Part shown: piece by piece, positions 21,615 through 31,847 of the stretch | Position numbering within the stretch: position 1 is the stretch's first letter | Layout: each line of letters begins with the position of its first letter | DNA from: Sphingomonas sp. PP-CC-1A-547 | Lineage (GTDB): Bacteria; Pseudomonadota; Alphaproteobacteria; Sphingomonadales; Sphingomonadaceae | NCBI RefSeq assembly: GCF_003610375.1 | Contig: NZ_RAPZ01000011.1 | Location: 496,001-560,000 of the forward strand | DNA: 64,000 nucleotides | Direction: 5' to 3' | Made by a program: the position numbers and the translations under genes | The notes under the pieces: model-generated | Seen by the model: only the letters and a program-made list of their open reading frames with translations | What the model was told of the DNA's origin: nothing | The model's database searches: none

Positions 21615-22897
21615 CAGCGCGACGCCATCGGGACGTAGTCGCGCGCGGTCGGGCCGCTGTAGAGCTGGCGCGGACGGCCGATCTTCTGGTCGGGATCGGT
21701 GATCATCTCGTTCCACTGCGCGACCCAGCCGACGGTGCGGGCGAGCGCGAAGAGGACGGTGAACATCGAGGTCGGGAAGCCGATCGCCGACAGGATCACG
21801 CCCGAATAGAAATCGACGTTCGGGAAGAGCTTCTTCTCGATGAAGTACGGATCGCTCAGCGCCAGACGCTCGAGTTCGATCGCGACGTCGAACACGGGGT
21901 CGGTGACGCCCAACTCGCCGAGCACTTCCTTGACGGTCGTCTGCATGACGGCCGCGCGCGGATCGTAATTCTTGTAGACGCGGTGACCGAAGCCCATCAG
22001 GCGGAACGGATCGTTCTTGTCCTTGGCGCGGGCGATGTACTCGGGGATGCGGTCGACGGTGCCGATCTCATGCAGCATGTTGAGCGCGGCTTCGTTGGCG
22101 CCGCCGTGCGCGGGGCCCCACAGGCAGGCGATGCCGGCCGCGATGCACGCGAACGGGTTGGCGCCCGACGACCCGGCGAGACGGACGGTCGAGGTCGACG
22201 CGTTCTGCTCGTGATCGGCGTGGAGGATGAAAATGCGGTCCATCGCCTTCTCGACGATCGGGTTCACGACATACTTTTCGGCAGGGACGCCGAACGTCAT
22301 CTTCAGGAAATTGCCCGTGTAGCTCAGCGTGTTGTCCGGATAGACGAACGGTTGGCCGACGCTGTACTTGTACGCCATCGCGGCGATCGTCGGCATCTTG
22401 GCGATCAGGCGGTGCGACGCGATGACGCGCTGCGCCGGATCGTGGATGTCGGTCGAATCGTGATAGAACGCCGACAGCGCGCCGACGACGCCGCACAGGA
22501 TCGCCATCGGATGCGCGTCGCGGCGGAAGCCACGGAAGAACTGCGCGAGCTGCTCGTGCACCATCGTGTGGCGCGTGATCGTGGTGGAAAAGTTCGCCAG
22601 CTCGTCTTCGCTCGGCAGTTCGCCGTTGAGCAGGAGGTACGCGACCTCCATGAAGTTCGACTGCTCGGCCAGTTCGCCGATCGTGTAGCCGCGGTGCAGC
22701 AGCGTGCCCGCGTCACCATCGATATAGGTCAGCTTCGACTGGCACGATGCCGTCGAGGTGAAGCCCGGATCATAGGTGAAATTGTCCGTCTGCGCGTACA
22801 GCTTGCGGATATCGATGACATCGGGTCCGACCGTACCGGACATCACCGGATACTCGAAATCCTTGCCGTCGACCTTGAGGGTTGCGGTCTCGCTCAT
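21614..22897 (-). CDS. gltA: Citrate synthase (type II)
   Basis: It condenses acetyl-CoA and oxaloacetate at the entry to the TCA cycle. The protein is 427 residues from ATG 22897 ([19 protein letters not shown]). Active-site motifs are present: [47 protein letters not shown] and the late [12 protein letters not shown]. The N-terminal 50 residues are those of the hexameric, NADH-sensitive proteobacterial type. gltX lies 25 bases upstream on the same strand and a small membrane gene is coupled downstream. Confidence 0.97.
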   Translation of the reverse strand: MSETATLKVDGKDFEYPVMSGTVGPDVIDIRKLYAQTDNFTYDPGFTSTASCQSKLTYIDGDAGTLLHRGYTIGELAEQSNFMEVAYLLLNGELPSEDELANFSTTITRHTMVHEQLAQFFRGFRRDAHPMAILCGVVGALSAFYHDSTDIHDPAQRVIASHRLIAKMPTIAAMAYKYSVGQPFVYPDNTLSYTGNFLKMTFGVPAEKYVVNPIVEKAMDRIFILHADHEQNASTSTVRLAGSSGANPFACIAAGIACLWGPAHGGANEAALNMLHEIGTVDRIPEYIARAKDKNDPFRLMGFGHRVYKNYDPRAAVMQTTVKEVLGELGVTDPVFDVAIELERLALSDPYFIEKKLFPNVDFYSGVILSAIGFPTSMFTVLFALARTVGWVAQWNEMITDPDQKIGRPRQLYSGPTARDYVPMASR

Positions 22898-22922
22898 GCT
22901 TGTATCCTTCCTCGAAATCTTA

Positions 22923-24353
22923 TCAGCTAGCCATCCGGTCGGCGATCCGGCCAAGGCTCTCGTCGCGCCCGAGCAAATCGAGCACGTCGAAGATCCCCGG
23001 CGACGTCTTGCGTCCCGTCAGCGCGGCGCGAAGCGGCTGTGCGACCTGGCCGAGCTTGACACCCCGCGCTTCGGCCACGCGCCGTACCGCGCCTTCGAGC
23101 GCTTCCGTATCCCACTCCGCGAGCGCGTCAAGTTCGGCATGAACATTGACCAAAATCGCACTCGCTTCACCCTGTAAAAGGCTCGCCGCGGCGTCATCCA
23201 TCGCCAACGGACGCTGGCTGAACAGGAAATTCGAGCCTTCGGCCAGCTCGTTCAGGTTTGCGGCACGCGGCTTCAGGGCAGGCATCGCACGAGTCAGAAG
23301 ATCAAGCCCGCCGGTCGGCAGGTCGTGGCCGAGACGATCGGCGGCGAGCTGCGCGAGGCGCGCGTCGTCGGCTTCGCGGATGTAGTGGCCATTGAGGTTC
23401 TCGAGCTTCTTCAGGTCGAAGCGCGAGGGCGACTTGCCGACGCCGGACAGGTCGAACCACTGGACTGCCTGCTCGCGGCTGATGATCTCGTCGTCCCCGT
23501 GGCCCCAGCCGAGCCGGAGCAGGTAATTGTCGAATGCCTCGGGCAGGATACCCATCTCGTCGCGGTACGCTTCGATGCCAACCGCCCCGTGACGCTTCGA
23601 CAGCTTGGCGCCGTCGGGGCCGTGGATCAGCGGGATGTGCGCGTAGATCGGCTCGGGCCAGCCCATCGCGCGATAGATCGGCAGCTGGCGGAACGCGTTG
23701 TTGAGGTGATCGTCGCCGCGGATGACGTGCGTGACGCCCATGTCGTGATCGTCGACGACGACCGCGAGCATGTAGGTCGGCGTGCCGTCGGAGCGGAGCA
23801 GGACGAGATCGTCGATCTCTTCGTTCTTGACCGTGACGGCGCCCTGCACGCGGTCCTCGATCGTGACGGCGCCTTCCTGCGGCGCGCGCAGGCGGACGAC
23901 GTGGGGGAGGTTCGGCGCTTCACTCTCTGGGCGATCGCGCCAGGGGCTGCGGATGCGGAGCGGTTTCTTCGCCGCCTGCGCCTCGGCGCGCATCGCGGCG
24001 ATCTCGTCGTTGGTCATGTAGCAGCGATAGGCGTGGCCGTTCGCGACCATCTCGTGCGCGACCTGCGCGTGGCGCTCGGCACCCGCGAACTGCATGACGA
24101 CGTCGCCGTCCCAGTCGAGCCCGAGCCAGCGCATCCCGTCGATGATCGCGTCGATCGCCGGCTGGGTCGAGCGGACCCGGTCGGTATCCTCGATCCGCAG
24201 CAGGAATTTACCCCCGTTTGCTTTCGCGAACAGCCAGTTGAACAGCGCGGTGCGCGCGCCGCCAAGATGCAGGAACCCCGTCGGCGACGGAGCGAAACGG
24301 GTAACCACGGGTGCGGCCGAATTGGCGGTGCCCGTATCAGATATTGCGCCCAA
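22923..24353 (-). CDS. gltX: Glutamyl-tRNA synthetase
   Basis: This class I synthetase charges tRNA-Glu. The HIGH-type motif appears early ([20 protein letters not shown]) and the KMSKS-type motif as AKLSKRHGA. The C-terminal anticodon-binding domain is helical. No ATG fits the start: TTG 24353 has GGAG nine bases upstream and gives 476 residues, while GTG 24308 would give 461 without an obvious ribosome-binding site, so TTG is preferred. The gene is divergent from comEC, whose ATG is 40 bases away. Confidence 0.93.
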   Translation of the reverse strand: MGAISDTGTANSAAPVVTRFAPSPTGFLHLGGARTALFNWLFAKANGGKFLLRIEDTDRVRSTQPAIDAIIDGMRWLGLDWDGDVVMQFAGAERHAQVAHEMVANGHAYRCYMTNDEIAAMRAEAQAAKKPLRIRSPWRDRPESEAPNLPHVVRLRAPQEGAVTIEDRVQGAVTVKNEEIDDLVLLRSDGTPTYMLAVVVDDHDMGVTHVIRGDDHLNNAFRQLPIYRAMGWPEPIYAHIPLIHGPDGAKLSKRHGAVGIEAYRDEMGILPEAFDNYLLRLGWGHGDDEIISREQAVQWFDLSGVGKSPSRFDLKKLENLNGHYIREADDARLAQLAADRLGHDLPTGGLDLLTRAMPALKPRAANLNELAEGSNFLFSQRPLAMDDAAASLLQGEASAILVNVHAELDALAEWDTEALEGAVRRVAEARGVKLGQVAQPLRAALTGRKTSPGIFDVLDLLGRDESLGRIADRMAS

Positions 24354-24392
24354 CCGCGGGTGCTCCCAGACTGTAAGAACGATGGAAAAACG

Positions 24393-26633
24393 ATGGCCAT
24401 GACAGCCGTCGCCGCCCCTAGCATGCGTCCTTGGCGGCGACAAATGGGCGTGCCGCGATGGGGGGCTGTCGTCGGGCTTGCCGTGGAACGCTGGCTGGAG
24501 GCGGAGCGCGACCAGTTGGTGTTGTGGCTGCCGGTGATGCTGGGCGGCGGGATCGCGCTGTGGTTCGCGTTGCCGGACCCGGCGGCGTGGTGTGTGGCGA
24601 TGCTGCTGCTGGTGGCGAGTGGGTTGGCGTGTCTGGCCGTGGGGCAGGGTGGCCGTGCGGCGCGGTCTTTGGCGATCGGGCTGCTGACGACGGCGCTGGG
24701 GCTGGCGTTGATCTGGGCGCGATCGGAGTCGGTCGCGCGACCAGTGATGGGTGGACCGACGATCGCTAGCTTCTCCGCGAGGGTGGAGGCGATCGAGCCG
24801 TTGGTGGCGCGGAAGCTGGTCCGGCTGACGCTGCTGCCGATCGGGAAGGGCGCCGAGACCGACGGGCAACCGGTTGCCCTGCCATACCGCGTCCGCGTTA
24901 ATCTGGCGGAAGCGGATGCACCCAAGCTGCTGGGAACGGGAGCGGTCGTGCATCTCCGGGCCCGCCTGATGCCGCCGCCATTGCCAGCCGTACCGGGTGC
25001 GTACGATTTTGCCCGCGTCGCATGGTTTGGCGGGATCGGTGCGACGGGACGCGGTTTCGCACCGGTGGTCGTGACGACCCCGAGCGAATCGGGGGCGGGC
25101 ATCCGCGTCGCGCTATCGCACCACATTGTATCGCGACTGGACGGCAGCGCGGGAGGCATCGCTGCGGCTCTTGCAACCGGCGACGTCGGCGCGATCAGCG
25201 AGGAGGATTCGGAGGCGATGCGCCGCGCGGGGCTCGCGCATCTGTTGTCGGTGAGCGGGTTGCATATTACGGCTGCGGTGGCCGCGACGATGTTGATCGT
25301 GTTGCGGTTGCTGGCGCTGAGCCCGTGGTTGGCTCTGCATGCGCGCTTGCCTTTGATCGCTGCGTTGGCGGGAGCGGGGGCAGCGATCGGCTATACGTTG
25401 CTGACCGGAAGCCAGGTTCCGACGATCCGGTCGTGCGTTGCTGCGCTGCTCGTGTTGGCGGCACTGGCGATGGGGCGTGAGGCGATGACGTTGCGCCTCG
25501 TCGCGGCGGGCGCGGCGTGCGTCATGCTCGTGCTGCCCGAATCGGCGGCGGGGCCGAGCTTTCAACTCTCGTTTGCGGCGATAACTGCAATCATGGCGCT
25601 GCACGAGCATCCTTCGGTTCGCGCGTTTTTCGGGCCCCACGAGGAGGGGCGACCGCGCCGTCTCGCTCGCGGAGTAGCATCGCTGTTGCTCACCGGCCTG
25701 CTCGTCGAATTCGCGCTGATGCCGATCGCGGTCTATCATTTCCACAAGGCCGGGCTCTACGGCGCGTTCGCCAACATCATCGCGATCCCTCTGACGACCT
25801 TTGTCGTTATGCCGTTGGAGGCTTTGGCGTTGCTGCTCGATGCTGGTGGGCTTGGTGCGCCGATATGGTGGCTCGTGCAGCGATCGCTCGATGCTCTGTT
25901 GTGGCTCGCACATATCGTTGCCAGCGCGCCAGGATCGGTGCGGTCGTTGCCCGCGATGCCGACGGCGGCGTTCGCGTTTATGATCGTCGGTGGCATCTGG
26001 ATCGCCTTGTGGCGAACGCGGTGGCGGCGGCTCGGGCTGGTACCACTGGCGATCGGCGCGGTCTGGGCGCTGACGACGCCAGCGCCTGACGTTCTCGTGA
26101 CCGGTGATGGGCGCCATGTCGCGGTGCGGACGGCAGCGGGGCTCGCGATGCTGCGCGACCGGGCGGGCGACTATACGCGCGACATGCTCGCCGAGAATGG
26201 CGGGGTGGATGGCGAGCCATTGCTGCTGGCGGACCAACCCGACGCACGGTGCAGCCGCGATCTTTGCGTCACCGATATCGCCGCGCGGGGGCAGATGTGG
26301 CGGATACTTGCGACCCGCAGCGCCTATATGGTCCCGATCGCCGAGTTCCTTGCCGCCTGCCGCAGCGCCGATGTCGTCGTAAGCGAACGCGGTCTGCCGA
26401 GACGCTGTATGCCGCGGTGGCTAAAACTGGATCGTCGTGTCCTCCGGCGGACGGGTGGAGTCGCGCTGACCTTGAGGACCGGGACGGTCGTGACGATCCT
26501 GAACGCGGGCGATCGCCATCCCTGGCGCGATCCGCCCATGCTCGAACGTACGGCACATTCGTTTAGACCGCGTCATGTCCGGTTTCACGATGCAGCGTCG
26601 GCGTTTCAAGCCAGCCGAGGCCGTCAAAAGTAG
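24393..26633 (+). CDS. comEC: ComEC/Rec2 family competence protein
   Basis: This polytopic inner-membrane protein would form the channel for single-stranded DNA during natural transformation. It is 746 residues from ATG 24393. An N-terminal helical pair is followed by a soluble OB-like DUF4131 part ([20 protein letters not shown]), then the Competence domain with [29 protein letters not shown] and about ten helices. The C-terminal 190 residues (from [15 protein letters not shown]) lack the HxHxDH zinc motif of the metallo-beta-lactamase domain in Bacillus-type ComEC. Whether this strain is transformable cannot be told. Confidence 0.9.
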   Translation: MAMTAVAAPSMRPWRRQMGVPRWGAVVGLAVERWLEAERDQLVLWLPVMLGGGIALWFALPDPAAWCVAMLLLVASGLACLAVGQGGRAARSLAIGLLTTALGLALIWARSESVARPVMGGPTIASFSARVEAIEPLVARKLVRLTLLPIGKGAETDGQPVALPYRVRVNLAEADAPKLLGTGAVVHLRARLMPPPLPAVPGAYDFARVAWFGGIGATGRGFAPVVVTTPSESGAGIRVALSHHIVSRLDGSAGGIAAALATGDVGAISEEDSEAMRRAGLAHLLSVSGLHITAAVAATMLIVLRLLALSPWLALHARLPLIAALAGAGAAIGYTLLTGSQVPTIRSCVAALLVLAALAMGREAMTLRLVAAGAACVMLVLPESAAGPSFQLSFAAITAIMALHEHPSVRAFFGPHEEGRPRRLARGVASLLLTGLLVEFALMPIAVYHFHKAGLYGAFANIIAIPLTTFVVMPLEALALLLDAGGLGAPIWWLVQRSLDALLWLAHIVASAPGSVRSLPAMPTAAFAFMIVGGIWIALWRTRWRRLGLVPLAIGAVWALTTPAPDVLVTGDGRHVAVRTAAGLAMLRDRAGDYTRDMLAENGGVDGEPLLLADQPDARCSRDLCVTDIAARGQMWRILATRSAYMVPIAEFLAACRSADVVVSERGLPRRCMPRWLKLDRRVLRRTGGVALTLRTGTVVTILNAGDRHPWRDPPMLERTAHSFRPRHVRFHDAASAFQASRGRQK

Positions 26634-27278
26634 AAATGTTCACGTGAAGGCGCACAGGCGCGAAGGTGATGCGATTCGGGAGACCTTCACACCTTAATGA
26701 ACGATAAGCCGACGTCGGTTTTTCCGTGGTCTGCGAAGACAAATAGACGCCAATCTAAGCACCACATCTTCGCGCCTTTGCGCCTTCGCGTGAACAAAAT
26801 CATCCGTCATCACCTGCGATTGCAGTACGAAGAATTTGTTCACGCGGAGACGCGGGGACGCGGAGCCGCGGAGCAGTTTGATACGATGGGTGAATCGGGC
26901 TGGCTATTGTTCAGTCTCACTGCCGAAGGCATTGGAACAGCTTCATCCCTCCCCGAACGCAACACCTCCGCGTCTCCGCGCGAACCAATTCTTCGGCTGC
27001 GCGGGAGATTGGCGGCGATGTGTTCGCGCACAGGCGCACAGGCGCACAGGCGCACAGGCGCAGAGATCAGGCGTTCGAGTCGAGGTCGCGCTTACGGATC
27101 GGAGCGTGAGAGGGTCTTCCGGACACTTGGTGGCGTTTGCTTGGGCGTGGCGAAAAACTGCCACTTCTTCGACGGCTCCGAGGACATCGCTTACTTTGCC
27201 AAAGAGGCTCGGCCGCTGTTGCCGGTAGGAAAGAGCGACTTGGCCTATCAGCTTGGCTGTCGCTTTTCGTGAGCAACC
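26634..27278. repeat. Gene-free gap filled with inverted and tandem repeats
   Basis: No convincing gene lies here; a 191-codon frame at 26697-27272 looks like chance because it simply reads through the repeats. One inverted pair is 26638-26668 with 26768-26795 (GTTCACGTGAAGGCGCACAG against its near complement). A second is 26828-26855 with 26968-26995, 28 bases with two mismatches. At 27025-27064 the octamer GCGCACAG occurs four times perfectly and once imperfectly, and the same octamer is inside the first arm. The remainder (27065-27278) shows nothing I can name. Confidence 0.7.
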
Positions 27279-27318
27279 AAAAAACTGAGACCGGCCTGCG
27301 TCGCGATGACGCGGGCCG
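27279..27318 (-). terminator. Rho-independent terminator of lexA
   Basis: Read on the minus strand after the lexA stop, the stem CGGCCCGCGTC/GACGCAGGCCG (27318-27292, five-base loop) is followed by GTCTCAG and then six T. The stem has one G-T pair. The gap of several bases before the T-run is longer than ideal. Confidence 0.6.
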
Positions 27319-27329
27319 ATCCCTGCAGT

Positions 27330-28004
27330 TCAGTCGTAGCGGCGGAGGATGCCGGAAAGTTTGCCTTGGACGCGGACTTGGGCGGGGGCGTAGCGTTGGG
27401 GGTCGTAGGCTCGGTTGGCGGGGTCGAGGCGGACCATCGCGCCTTCGCGGCGGAAGTATTTGAGGGTGGCTTCGCTGTCCTCGATCAGCGCTACGACGAT
27501 CTCGCCGTCTCGCGCCGTTTCGGTGCGGCGGATGAGGGCGTAATCACCGTCGAGGATGCCGGCTTCGACCATAGAGTCGCCCGAGACTTCGAGCGCGTAG
27601 TGTTCGCCGGTGCCGAGGAGGGCTGCGGGGACGGCGAGCATCGTGCTGCCTTCGAACGCTTCGATCGGGACGCCGGCGGCGATGCGGCCGTGGAGCGGGA
27701 TTTCGACGACGTCGTTCGCTGGTTGCGGCGTCGCGGCGGCGGGGGCGGCCTTGACGTTCGACGGCTTGGTTGAGGTCTTCTTTTCCGCACGCTCGGGCAT
27801 GCGCAGCACTTCAAGTGCGCGCGCGCGGTTTGGCAGGCGGCGGATGAAGTTGCGCTCCTCGAGCGCGCTGATCAGACGGTGGACGCCCGACTTCGACTTG
27901 AGGTCGAGCGCGTCCTTCATCTCCTCGAACGACGGCGAGACGCCGGTTTCGTTGAGGCGATCGTTGATGAAGCAGACGAGTTCGTGCTGCTTGCGCGTGA
28001 GCAT
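27330..28004 (-). CDS. lexA: LexA repressor
   Basis: This is the SOS regulator, a dimeric repressor that cleaves itself when RecA filaments form. The 224-residue protein has an N-terminal winged helix (residues 1-65, [20 protein letters not shown]...[18 protein letters not shown]), a linker rich in Ala/Pro/Lys, and a peptidase S24 domain. The scissile bond is Ala110-Gly111 ([11 protein letters not shown]), the nucleophile Ser144 ([10 protein letters not shown]), and the general base Lys182 (TLKYFRR). Three LexA half-sites sit directly upstream, so it is autoregulated. moeA lies 68 bases upstream on the same strand but is probably a separate unit. Confidence 0.97.
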   Translation of the reverse strand: MLTRKQHELVCFINDRLNETGVSPSFEEMKDALDLKSKSGVHRLISALEERNFIRRLPNRARALEVLRMPERAEKKTSTKPSNVKAAPAAATPQPANDVVEIPLHGRIAAGVPIEAFEGSTMLAVPAALLGTGEHYALEVSGDSMVEAGILDGDYALIRRTETARDGEIVVALIEDSEATLKYFRREGAMVRLDPANRAYDPQRYAPAQVRVQGKLSGILRRYD

Positions 28005-28020
28005 GGCGGTTCTCCGTCCG

Positions 28021-28046
28021 GAACAGACTGGGAACTTCTATGGAAC
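28021..28046 (-). promoter_or_regulatory. Triple LexA operator half-sites upstream of lexA
   Basis: Reading towards lexA, the sequence is GTTC-N7-GTTC-N7-GTTC, that is GAAC at 28021, 28032 and 28043 on the plus strand. GTTC-N7-GTTC is the established LexA box of alphaproteobacteria. Three equally spaced half-sites make two overlapping full boxes, ending 17 bases before the ATG. Confidence 0.9.
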
Positions 28047-28072
28047 ATAATTAACGCCGTCAAGCGTCCGTA

Positions 28073-29254
28073 TCACGCGATCACAAGGATTTCCGCCGAT
28101 TCGCCTGTCTTTGCAATCGGTGCGTTGCCGGGGCGGACTATCAGGCAGGTCGACCGGGCCAGTGTCAGCAGCATCGAGCTGTCCTGGATCGTCGAGGCAT
28201 AGGCTTTCCCGTCGCGCAGTTCGGCGCGGAGGTAATCGGTGCGGGCGTTGTTGGCGGGGAGGTCTTCGCCGAGCAGCGCGTGGGTCGACTGGGGGAGCGG
28301 GTCGCTTGCGCCGGCCATGTACGAGACGACGGGCTTCACGAACAGCGTCGCGGTGACGAACGCGGAGACCGGGTTGCCGGGGAGGCCGAGCACCATCATC
28401 TCGCCGATCCGGCCGGCCATCATCGGCTTTCCGGGGCGCAGCGCGATCCGCCAGAAATCGATGGTGCCGCCGGCCGCCTCGATCGCCGGGCGGACGAGGT
28501 CGTGGTCGCCTACCGATGCGCCGCCGGTCGTGACTAGGAGGTCTGCGTGAACGCTGGCGAAGGCCTCGCGGAGGACTTCGAGATTGTCCGGGAGGATACC
28601 GAGATCGATGACGTCGACGGGCATGTCGGCGAGCATCGCGGCGAGCATGATGCCGTTCGATTCGGGGAGCGCTACGCCGTCGGTGGTCGAGCCGGGGGGG
28701 ACGAGTTCGTCGCCGGTGGCGGCAACGGCGACGCGGACGCGGCGGTTGACGGTGAGGCTGCCGTGGCCGCCGGTCGCGGCGACGGCGATGCGCGCGGGGC
28801 TGAGGCGGTCGCCGGCGGCGATCAGGCGGGTGCCGGTGAAGAAGTCGAGGCCCTTGCGACGGGTGTTGCGGCCGAGCGTCGGGGGGCCTTCGCCGGCTAG
28901 GATCAGGGTTTCGCCGTCACGCTCGGCTTCTTCCTGGACCATGACGGTGTCGGCGCCGTCGGGCATGGCGGCGCCGGTGAAGATGCGGGTGGCTTGGCCG
29001 GCAGCGACCTGGCCTGCGAAGGGGCGGCCGGCGGCGCTTTCGCCGATGACTTTCCAGGGGCCGGGGAGGTCTTCGAAGCGGATCGCGTAGCCGTCCATCG
29101 CCGAGAGGTCGGCGGCGGGTTGCGTGCGGCGGGCGAGGATGTCCTCGGCGGCCCAGCGGCCGGCGGCTTCGCGCAACGTCACGGTCTCGCTGCCGACGCG
29201 GGGGGCCATGGCGAAGAGGCGGGTCTGGGCTTCGGCGACGGGGACTAAGGTCAT
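28073..29254 (-). CDS. moeA: Molybdopterin molybdenumtransferase MoeA
   Basis: It inserts molybdate into adenylylated molybdopterin in the last step of molybdenum-cofactor synthesis. It has 393 residues from ATG 29254 (MTLVPVAEAQTRLF). Motifs are LSAMDGYAI, RIFTGAAMPDGADTVMVQEE, the domain-III TTGGASVGDHDLV and MVLGLPGNPVSAFV. The frame stays open for 170 codons upstream, but that part reads through intergenic repeats. moaC lies 1.3 kb away on the same strand, with the TonB-like gene inserted between them. Confidence 0.95.
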   Translation of the reverse strand: MTLVPVAEAQTRLFAMAPRVGSETVTLREAAGRWAAEDILARRTQPAADLSAMDGYAIRFEDLPGPWKVIGESAAGRPFAGQVAAGQATRIFTGAAMPDGADTVMVQEEAERDGETLILAGEGPPTLGRNTRRKGLDFFTGTRLIAAGDRLSPARIAVAATGGHGSLTVNRRVRVAVAATGDELVPPGSTTDGVALPESNGIMLAAMLADMPVDVIDLGILPDNLEVLREAFASVHADLLVTTGGASVGDHDLVRPAIEAAGGTIDFWRIALRPGKPMMAGRIGEMMVLGLPGNPVSAFVTATLFVKPVVSYMAGASDPLPQSTHALLGEDLPANNARTDYLRAELRDGKAYASTIQDSSMLLTLARSTCLIVRPGNAPIAKTGESAEILVIA

Positions 29255-29492
29255 GCGTAAGGCTCTGTTTCTGGGCGGCTCTCCTGCTGGAAGTGCAGGA
29301 AGTTCACACGCTGGGAGACATTTGGCGGGTGCGGTTCTGGGGGTCAGGTTTGGAACGGTCTCGTCCGGTAGAAGGTCCGGCGGGAGGGGGTGAGTTTTGG
29401 CGTGTCTGGCGCTTTGCCATGGGTTTGGGACGTAGGACAGGTGTTGTTGGAGTTGCGGTGGGCGGCGGGACGGTCCGTCGCGGCCACTGCGT
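29255..29492. other. Gap upstream of moeA without recognisable gene
   Basis: No gene, operator or terminator is recognised here. It should hold the promoter of moeA, reading to the left, but no clear -35/-10 pair stands out. The following 135 bases (29493-29627) are a palindromic repeat, and 29628-29759 leads into the TonB-like gene. Confidence 0.4.
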
Positions 29493-29627
29493 CCTTGTTC
29501 TCCCGCGAAGGCGGGAGCCCAGTCTGGGTCCCCGTCTTCGCGGGGAAACAGGGGTTGGGCGGAGCGGTCGCTACGGATTACTTCGGCTTTCCCAACTGGG
29601 CCCCGGCCTTCGCCGGGGTGGTGTTGA
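29493..29627. repeat. Palindromic intergenic repeats (two elements)
   Basis: The first element runs CTTGTTCTCCCGCGAAGG to CTTCGCGGGGAAACAGG as an imperfect inverted repeat. The second is a single arm, CAACTGGGCCCCGGCCTTCG followed by CCGGGGTGG. Both belong to families also found at 34163, 39529, 45435, 45540, 55876 and 56006. No coding role is seen. Confidence 0.8.
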
Positions 29628-29759
29628 TGGTGTTCCGCTGTTTTCTCCGCGGCGCGACAAGGAGTTCGGGCTAGTCGTCGATCACCTCTTCGCACGCTCG
29701 GCCAGCGCGGGTTCATCGCTTGCGGGGCTTTGTTTGGGAGAAAGAGACACCAGATCAGC

Positions 29760-30500
29760 ATGATGACACGCAATCAGCCTCGGGCGAGAGACAGGATCGG
29801 GGCGGCGGTGGGTGCTGTCCTGTTGCCGGGGGTGCTTGGCTATGCGCTGCTCAATGGGCTGGTGGTGACGATGCCGGCGGCGGTGAGCGATGCGTTGAAG
29901 GTGTTCGATGCTGCGCCGCCTCCGCCACCGCCGCCCGAGGAGAAGGTCAGGCCTCGGCCGTCGCCTAGTCGCAAGCCGGAGGGGGCTGCGTCGCCGCCTA
30001 ATTTGAAGTCTAAGGCTACTGAAGTGGTGGCGCCGCCGCCGGTGGTGCCGGTCGTGGTGCCGCCGCCGGTCGTCGTTGCGGAGAAGGCTGGGGTGGGCGC
30101 GCAGGCTACTGCGGGGGCTTCGGATATTCGCGGGCCGGGGACCGGAAGTGGCGGGATCGGTAATGGCACTGGCAGCGGCGGGTATGGCGATGGCGACGGC
30201 GGGGGTGGCGAGGAGACGCCGCCGCGGTGGCGAAAGGGGCGGTTGAAGGATTCGGACTATCCGCGCGAGGCGGCCGAGACGGGGATCCGGGGGCGGGTCT
30301 CGGTTCGGTATCTGGTCCAGACCGATGGGCGGGTTTCGCGGTGCCGGGTGACCCGCTCGAGCGGAAGCCGGGAGCTGGATACGCTGACGTGTCGGTTGAT
30401 CGAGGAGCGGTTTCGGTATGATCCCTCGCTCGATGCGGCCGGGCGGCCGGTGGAGTCTACGATCGTTGAGGATCATGAATGGACTATGGGTGGGGAATAA
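29760..30500 (+). CDS. TonB family protein
   Basis: This is a periplasm-spanning energy-transducer type protein of 246 residues. A single transmembrane helix at about 15-38 is followed by a run of eight prolines and a Pro/Val/Lys linker, a Gly-rich stretch (GPGTGSGGIGNGTGSGGYGD), and a C-terminal TonB domain (DSDYPREAAETGIRGRVSVR, then CRVTRSSGSRELD). The domain holds two cysteines, in RVSRCRVT and TLTCRLI. No exbB/exbD neighbours are in the window, so it may be an orphan TonB or an envelope-stress protein using the same domain. The ATG at 29760 is chosen; another ATG follows directly. Confidence 0.8.
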   Translation: MMTRNQPRARDRIGAAVGAVLLPGVLGYALLNGLVVTMPAAVSDALKVFDAAPPPPPPPEEKVRPRPSPSRKPEGAASPPNLKSKATEVVAPPPVVPVVVPPPVVVAEKAGVGAQATAGASDIRGPGTGSGGIGNGTGSGGYGDGDGGGGEETPPRWRKGRLKDSDYPREAAETGIRGRVSVRYLVQTDGRVSRCRVTRSSGSRELDTLTCRLIEERFRYDPSLDAAGRPVESTIVEDHEWTMGGE

Positions 30501-30560
30501 GGTCCTAGTTGACGGCAAACTGCTTGGCTTGCCCTCACCCTCGCCGCCTTTGGCGTCTTT

Positions 30561-30592
30561 CCCTCTCCCCTTTGGGGAGAGGGTTTTGTTTT
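30561..30592 (+). terminator. Rho-independent terminator of the TonB-like gene
   Basis: A perfect 10-bp stem CCCTCTCCCC/GGGGAGAGGG with a TTT loop is followed by TTTTGTTTT. It lies between the convergent TonB-like gene and moaC, and its tail overlaps the moaC stop codon. The T-run is only on the plus-strand side. Confidence 0.85.
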
Positions 30593-31058
30593 AGGCGGTC
30601 CAGTTGCCGGATTTGCCGCCGGACTTTGCGCGGACGCGGATGTCGGTGAGGACCATCGTCTTGTCGATCGCTTTGGCCATGTCGTAGATCGTCAGGAGCG
30701 TGACCGTGGCGGCGGTGAGCGCTTCCATTTCGACGCCGGTCTTGCCTTCGGTCGAGGCGGTGGCGGTGGCGGTTACGCCGGTTTCGTCGACGACCAGGTC
30801 GATCTCGACCTTTGTCAGCGGGAGCGGGTGGCAGAGGGGGATGAGGTCGCTGGTGCGCTTGGCGGCCATGATGCCGGCGACGCGCGCGACGGCGAGGACG
30901 TCGCCCTTTTTCGCGGTGCCGGCGCCGATCGCCGTGGCGGCTTCGGCGGACATGGTGATGCGGCCGGAGGCGATAGCTTCGCGGGCAGTGACGGCCTTGC
31001 CGCCTACGTCGACCATTCTTGCCGCGCCGGCTTCGTCGATGTGCGTTAGGCCGGTCAT
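30591..31058 (-). CDS. moaC: Cyclic pyranopterin monophosphate synthase
   Basis: It converts the MoaA product to cyclic pyranopterin monophosphate, an early step of molybdenum-cofactor synthesis. The 155-residue protein begins [20 protein letters not shown]. Family motifs are [20 protein letters not shown] and [20 protein letters not shown], with the active-site lysine in [10 protein letters not shown]. The ATG at 31058 overlaps the trpC stop (ATGA), which fixes the start and couples it to the tryptophan genes. Confidence 0.96.
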   Translation of the reverse strand: MTGLTHIDEAGAARMVDVGGKAVTAREAIASGRITMSAEAATAIGAGTAKKGDVLAVARVAGIMAAKRTSDLIPLCHPLPLTKVEIDLVVDETGVTATATASTEGKTGVEMEALTAATVTLLTIYDMAKAIDKTMVLTDIRVRAKSGGKSGNWTA

Positions 31059-31846
31059 CCGACGAGAGCGCGCGTTGCCGCTTCGACGTCGTCCTGGCGC
31101 ATGAGCGCTTCGCCGATCAGGAAGCAGTGGATGTCGTGTTCGGCCATCGCGTCGAGTTCGGCGCGGGTCGTGAGCCCGCTCTCGGCGACGAAGGTGCAGT
31201 CCTTGGGCGCCTTGCCGACGAGGTCGTAGGTGCGCTGGAAATCGACCGAGAAGTCGCGGAGGTCGCGGTTGTTGACGCCGATCAGGCGCGACTTGAGCCT
31301 CAGCGCGCGCTCCATCTCGTGTGCGTCGTGGACCTCGACCAGCACGTCCATGCCGCATTCTAGCGCGGAGGCTTCGATCTCGGCCATCTGGATATCGTCG
31401 AGTGCGGCGACGATGATCAGGATGCAGTCGGCGCCGATCGCGCGTGCTTCGGTCGACTGCCAGGGGTCGACCATGAAGTCCTTCCGCAGCACGGGGATCG
31501 AGACAGCGTCGCGGGCCGCGGTCAGATAGGCGTCGGAGCCCTGGAACCACTTTTCGTCGGTCAGGACCGAGAGGCAGGCGGCACCGCCGGCTTCGTAGGC
31601 GCGGGCGTGCGCGACTGGATCGAAATCGGCGCGGATCAGGCCTTTCGAGGGGCTGGCTTTCTTGACCTCGGCGACCAGCGCGTAGCCGGTCTTGGCGTCG
31701 CCCTTTTTTGCATCAAGCGCGGCGCGGAAGCCGCGGGGCTTCGACATGCGGGCGATGCCGGCGTCGATGTCGGCGAGCGAGGTCGTTGCCTTGCGCGCGG
31801 CGACTTCGGCGCGCTTGGTCTCGAGGATACGGTCGAGCATGGTCAT
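31055..31846 (-). CDS. trpC: Indole-3-glycerol phosphate synthase
   Basis: It closes the indole ring of tryptophan. This TIM-barrel protein of 263 residues has family motifs [45 protein letters not shown] and [12 protein letters not shown]. It is monofunctional, with no fused TrpF. The ATG at 31846 follows the trpD stop after one base (TGACATG); ATG 31840 is a second possibility. It is third in the order trpG-trpD-trpC-moaC. Confidence 0.97.
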   Translation of the reverse strand: MTMLDRILETKRAEVAARKATTSLADIDAGIARMSKPRGFRAALDAKKGDAKTGYALVAEVKKASPSKGLIRADFDPVAHARAYEAGGAACLSVLTDEKWFQGSDAYLTAARDAVSIPVLRKDFMVDPWQSTEARAIGADCILIIVAALDDIQMAEIEASALECGMDVLVEVHDAHEMERALRLKSRLIGVNNRDLRDFSVDFQRTYDLVGKAPKDCTFVAESGLTTRAELDAMAEHDIHCFLIGEALMRQDDVEAATRALVG

Positions 31847-31847
31847 G

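Noticed and set aside
27025..27064. CRISPR-like short tandem repeat
   Set aside because: Units are eight bases with no spacers, and no cas genes are near; it is a microsatellite.
26697..27272. 191-codon frame downstream of comEC
   Set aside because: It reads through inverted repeats and the GCGCACAG tandem, has no ribosome-binding site and matches nothing I know.
29293..29763. 156-codon plus-strand frame upstream of the TonB-like gene
   Set aside because: It translates palindromic repeats; no start context or motif.
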